The translations under genes were made by a program, and so were the position numbers. A model generated the notes under the pieces. It did no database searches and was not told the DNA's origin. It saw only the letters and a program-made list of their open reading frames with translations. Positions 6,112-8,403 of a stretch of DNA of 8,403 nucleotides are shown piece after piece (position 1 is the first letter of the stretch; every line of letters starts with the position of its first letter). The stretch spans positions 1 through 8,403 of the forward strand of contig JAKSPR010000116.1 of assembly GCA_024404655.1 (NCBI GenBank), read 5' to 3'. This stretch comes from Clostridia bacterium (lineage in GTDB: Bacteria; Bacillota; Clostridia; Oscillospirales; CAG-272).

Positions 6112-6906
6112 ATGAATCACCCCATCCTCTCCGATGATATTCTGATCACAGACATTGATACGGCAATCATCATGCCGCCCAATTTCAATCCTCAGCTCCG
6201 TCATTCGGACCGACCCGGTCATGGGTTTGCATATTCTGTTTCTGCTGTCATCGAATACCGGTTTGATACGGGTATCACCCTGCTTTGTACACCTGGAACA
6301 CTGATCTATCTGCCAAGAGGAAGTTCCTATACGGTCAATCCGCAAAATCCCGGCTATGTGGCATGTATCAATTTCCGGATCCTTGACGATTCACAGATGA
6401 ATGATCCTTTCTGTGTTCCGATCGACGATACAGCTTCTGTGGAGCGGGCCTATCACACTGCATGCCAGTGCTTATCCAGCCATCAACCCGGCTATCTCAA
6501 TCGTATCCGGGCCTGTACTTATGAAATCATGTCGATTCTTCAGGCAGGGGTTTCCGCAACTTATCAGCCCACTGCCCGAATGCGCCAGGTAGATGAGACG
6601 GTACGGTATATCCATGAGCATTATACGGAAGAAGATATTTCTCTTTCTCAGCTGGTTGCCATGACAGATATCGGGGAAGTGTATTATCGAAGACTTTTCA
6701 GGGCGAAATACGGTACAACACCTGTGAAATATATCCTCAATCTGCGGATCGATTATGCAAAGCATCTTATCCGCGATTCTGCCTGTACTGTGGAGTTTGC
6801 AGCACAAATGGTAGGATTTTCCTCGGCAGCCTATTTCTGCCGCCAGTTTCGTGCTCTCACAGGCATGACACCGAAAGAATACCGGAATATGATGAGATCA
6901 GAATGA
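6112..6906 (+). CDS. AraC-family transcriptional regulator (AraC2)
   Basis: A 264-residue AraC-family regulator and the paralogue of AraC1. The N-terminal cupin-like sensor covers about residues 37-92 and has the same PG-x4-YLPRG signature (61-70). The helix-turn-helix pair lies at about 177-201 (SLSQLVAMTDIGEVYYRRLF) and 226-254 (TVEFAAQMVGFSSAAYFCRQF, ending GMTP). The ATG at 6112 has AAAGGAGGT (6095-6103) 8 nt upstream and a near-consensus promoter; the longer upstream frame has no such support. It is divergent from the full-length GRE across a 180-bp gap with candidate operators, so control of that gene, probably by activation given its weak -35, is the simplest inference. The sensor half differs more from AraC1 than the DNA-binding half does; for example it lacks AraC1's HAHH motif. 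The two may therefore respond to different ligands. Confidence 0.92.
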   Translation: MNHPILSDDILITDIDTAIIMPPNFNPQLRHSDRPGHGFAYSVSAVIEYRFDTGITLLCTPGTLIYLPRGSSYTVNPQNPGYVACINFRILDDSQMNDPFCVPIDDTASVERAYHTACQCLSSHQPGYLNRIRACTYEIMSILQAGVSATYQPTARMRQVDETVRYIHEHYTEEDISLSQLVAMTDIGEVYYRRLFRAKYGTTPVKYILNLRIDYAKHLIRDSACTVEFAAQMVGFSSAAYFCRQFRALTGMTPKEYRNMMRSE

Positions 6907-7015
6907 AATATTCAGTGTTCTTTGTTGGAATTATATGTCTTGCGAAATTTGTCAAAAATGCGAAACGTTTGATCGCACAAAGATGTATTCCATTTTGATC
7001 ATCACTATTATTGAG

Positions 7016-7060
7016 ACAGCAGCGCCCCCACTGTAAAAGGCAGCGGGGGCGCAAAGCTGT
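7016..7060 (-). terminator. GC-rich stem-loop between convergent genes, probable terminator
   Basis: Arms 7022-7033 and 7041-7052 form a 12-bp stem with a 7-nt loop. On the minus-strand RNA the stem is complete with one G-U pair; on the plus strand that pair is an A-C mismatch. ACAGC (7016-7020) and GCTGT (7056-7060) extend it past a small internal loop. It lies 20-65 nt after the thioredoxin-FTR stop and also downstream of AraC2, so it could serve both. Neither side has a clear U-run, so it is not a textbook intrinsic terminator. The rest of the 6907-7080 gap holds only a weak TGCGA/TCGCA hairpin (6959-6977). Confidence 0.6.
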
Positions 7061-7080
7061 GATTATATAACACTTTTGGT

Positions 7081-7611
7081 TTACTTTTCCTTGTAATAAA
7101 GCTTACAGTGACAATATCCTTCAAAGTCCGGGTCAGCAATCTGTGCCTTGAACTCTTCACACATGCACTTATATTCCGGTTTGTCTTCCGCGCGGCACGG
7201 GCAGAATCCTTTACGGCGGCGCAGACCTTCACGAACCTGAGCCACAACAGCAGGATCACTGTTCAGTCTGACCTTCGGTTCCTTACCCAGATTCTCAGGA
7301 TAAAGCATCTTGCAAAGAGCCGCTTTGAAAGTATCCTCGTCGATTGAACCGATTTCCTTATGGACGATCTTGCCGTTACGATAGAACAGAATGGTCGGTA
7401 AATCAAAAATTTCCAGTTCCATCTGAATCTCAGGGTTCTGCGTTACGTTAATGCGCATGAATTCAATACCAGGCATACGCTCAGCAATTGAATCAAAAAC
7501 AGGAGCCAGAAGTTCACAGGCATAGCAGAAATCACCGTAACAGTCAACAACAGCAAACTGCGGGGTCTCCACTGCCCCATGGAACATTTCGGAATTCAAT
7601 TCCTTAATCAT
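7081..7611 (-). CDS. Thioredoxin fused to a ferredoxin:thioredoxin reductase (FTR) catalytic-type domain
   Basis: A 176-residue cytoplasmic redox protein. Residues 1-105 are a thioredoxin fold with active site Cys29-Tyr-Ala-Cys32 (usual CGPC) and the cis-proline at LPT (Pro72). Residues about 112-174 resemble the FTR catalytic subunit: KVRLNSDP, then Cys137-Pro-Cys139, Cys149-Met-Cys151 and Cys167-His-Cys169, ending LYYKEK. By analogy with plant FTR, Cys137, 149, 151 and 167 would hold a [4Fe-4S] cluster and Cys139/Cys169 the redox disulfide. Spacing between motifs (9 and 15 residues) differs from plant FTR (16 and 8). The inferred job is to pass ferredoxin electrons through the cluster to the attached thioredoxin, bypassing NADPH. 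The start has AAAGGAGGT (7618-7626) 6 nt upstream and overlaps the chaperone-like gene's stop by ATGA, so the two are coupled. The fusion is read directly from one uninterrupted frame. Confidence 0.9.
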   Translation of the reverse strand: MIKELNSEMFHGAVETPQFAVVDCYGDFCYACELLAPVFDSIAERMPGIEFMRINVTQNPEIQMELEIFDLPTILFYRNGKIVHKEIGSIDEDTFKAALCKMLYPENLGKEPKVRLNSDPAVVAQVREGLRRRKGFCPCRAEDKPEYKCMCEEFKAQIADPDFEGYCHCKLYYKEK

Positions 7612-8403
7612 GCCAGTACCTCCTTTGCACGTGCCGTCAGACTTTCATAAACAAAACGGAAAGCATCGTTCTCGATTGCATTTTTCACGTTTTCCTCAAT
7701 ACCTTCCGGATCTGTCTGACCCATTGATTCAAGTTCCTGAGTAACTGCTGTACGAATAGCAGCTTCATCTGTTACATATCCGCGTTCATCAGCATATTTA
7801 TGGTCCACAAGATTTCCGACAAACTGACCACGCATTTCGTTGGCAAGATTTTTCAGGGCTTCTTCTTCAGACAGCATGTTGCCGTCCTCAGTGAAACGAA
7901 GATCAATACCCATCGACATGTTACTGTCATAGAAAGAGCGTGCCTGTGCATTTGTCCATGCCGAGACTTCCTCTTCATCAAGCTCGCATACAGCGTTCTT
8001 GATCAGATAGTCATGCATATCCATCAGGCAGCAGCGAATATTGTTTTCCTTGTTTTTGTTCTCTTCCTGGGTACGAAGATGAGCCTTCAGTTCGTCTATA
8101 CTGCTAACTTCGGGGATAGCAGCCTTCTGAACCAGTTCTTCCTGACTGATGGAACGGTTCATGACGATCTTCTGTACTGTAACAGACATCTTTCTGTCAT
8201 TCACAGTAATTGAAATAGAGGAACCTTTCCCAATCGCAGTCAGGTCAGTTTCAATTTCGATTCCCGGCATCTCCATATGCGGGTATAAGTAAACCGGAAC
8301 ATTTGCGGAAGTCACACACAAAATTCCACAGCCTTCAGCATAAGACTCGGTTTCAGCGGTTTCACCGTAATTCCGCTGCATTCCCGCAATAAGTTCATCA
8401 ATC
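7608..8403 (-). CDS. Trigger-factor-like chaperone/peptidyl-prolyl isomerase, C-terminal part (runs off right edge)
   Basis: At least 264 residues are visible. The frame stays open to base 8403, and the Met at 8381 has no ribosome binding site, so it is treated as internal. The first part contains a diverged FKBP-like isomerase segment (MPGIEIETDLTAIGKG, about 8270-8223) that fits the PGFE-x-QL-x-G-x-x-x-G pattern of trigger factor. From about 8105 an SSIDELKAHLR segment opens the Glu/Lys-rich helical chaperone region expected of trigger factor's C-terminal arms, ending in LTARAKEVLA. Trigger factor binds nascent chains and assists folding. This protein is diverged and may be a paralogue, not the housekeeping copy; the N-terminal ribosome-binding domain lies outside the window. 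It overlaps the thioredoxin-FTR gene by 4 bp (ATGA), which links protein folding with thiol redox control. Confidence 0.7.
   Translation of the reverse strand, partial: IDELIAGMQRNYGETAETESYAEGCGILCVTSANVPVYLYPHMEMPGIEIETDLTAIGKGSSISITVNDRKMSVTVQKIVMNRSISQEELVQKAAIPEVSSIDELKAHLRTQEENKNKENNIRCCLMDMHDYLIKNAVCELDEEEVSAWTNAQARSFYDSNMSMGIDLRFTEDGNMLSEEEALKNLANEMRGQFVGNLVDHKYADERGYVTDEAAIRTAVTQELESMGQTDPEGIEENVKNAIENDAFRFVYESLTARAKEVLA
7618..7626 (-). promoter_or_regulatory. Internal ribosome binding site for the thioredoxin-FTR gene
   Basis: AAAGGAGGT on the minus strand lies inside the last codons of the trigger-factor-like gene, 6 nt before the ATG at 7611. It fixes the thioredoxin start and supports translational coupling through the ATGA overlap. 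No separate promoter was found between the two genes. Confidence 0.75.

Noticed and set aside
5932..6345. Upstream in-frame extension of the full-length GRE by 138 residues
   Set aside because: It would overlap the promoters and the AraC2 coding region. The ATG at 5931 has a good ribosome binding site and promoter, and GRE homology fits a start there.
6930..6955. Minus-strand TTGACA and TATAAT hexamers downstream of AraC2 that could be an antisense promoter
   Set aside because: Both hexamers are perfect, but the spacing is only 14 bp, too short for normal sigma-70 promoters, and no gene would be served.
8379..8381. Met at 8381 as the start of the trigger-factor-like gene
   Set aside because: The frame continues open to the window edge, no ribosome binding site precedes it, and trigger-factor homologues have further N-terminal sequence.
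1..8403. tRNA, rRNA, CRISPR array, insertion sequence or attachment site
   Set aside because: No cloverleaf, repeat-spacer pattern, transposase frame or terminal inverted repeat was seen on reading both strands.

Overview
The window looks like a chromosomal stretch from an anaerobic, gut-type Bacillota, most likely class Clostridia. This rests on intermediate base composition, strong AGGAGG-type ribosome binding sites, a long Clostridia-style lipoprotein solute-binding protein, oxygen-sensitive glycyl radical enzymes (GREs) and a ferredoxin-linked thioredoxin module. The lineage is inference; there is no rRNA or other marker gene.

Left and central part (1-6906): two related units, each pairing a GRE-family gene with a divergently transcribed AraC-family regulator. 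Unit 1 runs leftward from a good promoter in the 2813-2966 gap. It encodes an extracellular solute-binding lipoprotein (1295-2812), then, a few bases on, a half-length GRE homologue (1-1269) that ends about 45 residues after the position of the catalytic cysteine. Its stop codon overlaps a new ATG in an ATGA arrangement, with a ribosome binding site upstream, so the operon continues beyond base 1. Regulator AraC1 (2967-3761) is divergent from this operon. Unit 2 is a full-length GRE (3766-5931) with Cys368, Glu370 and radical-site Gly698, divergent from AraC2 (6112-6906). AraC1 and AraC2 are both 264 residues, with the same cupin plus double helix-turn-helix layout. All four promoters have readable -35/-10 pairs with 17 bp spacing, and both intergenic gaps carry similar T-rich direct repeats. 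A plausible reading is that an extracellular ligand is bound by the lipoprotein and processed by radical chemistry, with each AraC protein controlling its divergent neighbour. The substrate cannot be named from sequence. No GRE-activating radical SAM enzyme and no transport permease or ATPase lie in the window.

Right part (6907-8403): after a strong GC-rich hairpin, a separate leftward operon encodes the C-terminal part of a trigger-factor-like chaperone (running off the right edge). It is coupled by an ATGA overlap to a 176-residue protein that fuses a thioredoxin domain (CYAC active site) to a ferredoxin:thioredoxin reductase catalytic-type domain (CPC, CMC and CHC motifs). That fusion would put an iron-sulfur disulfide reductase and its thioredoxin on one chain.

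The most notable observations are the half-length GRE with a coupled downstream start (split enzyme, pseudoenzyme or decaying copy), the thioredoxin-FTR fusion coupled to a chaperone gene, and the duplicated GRE/AraC arrangement.
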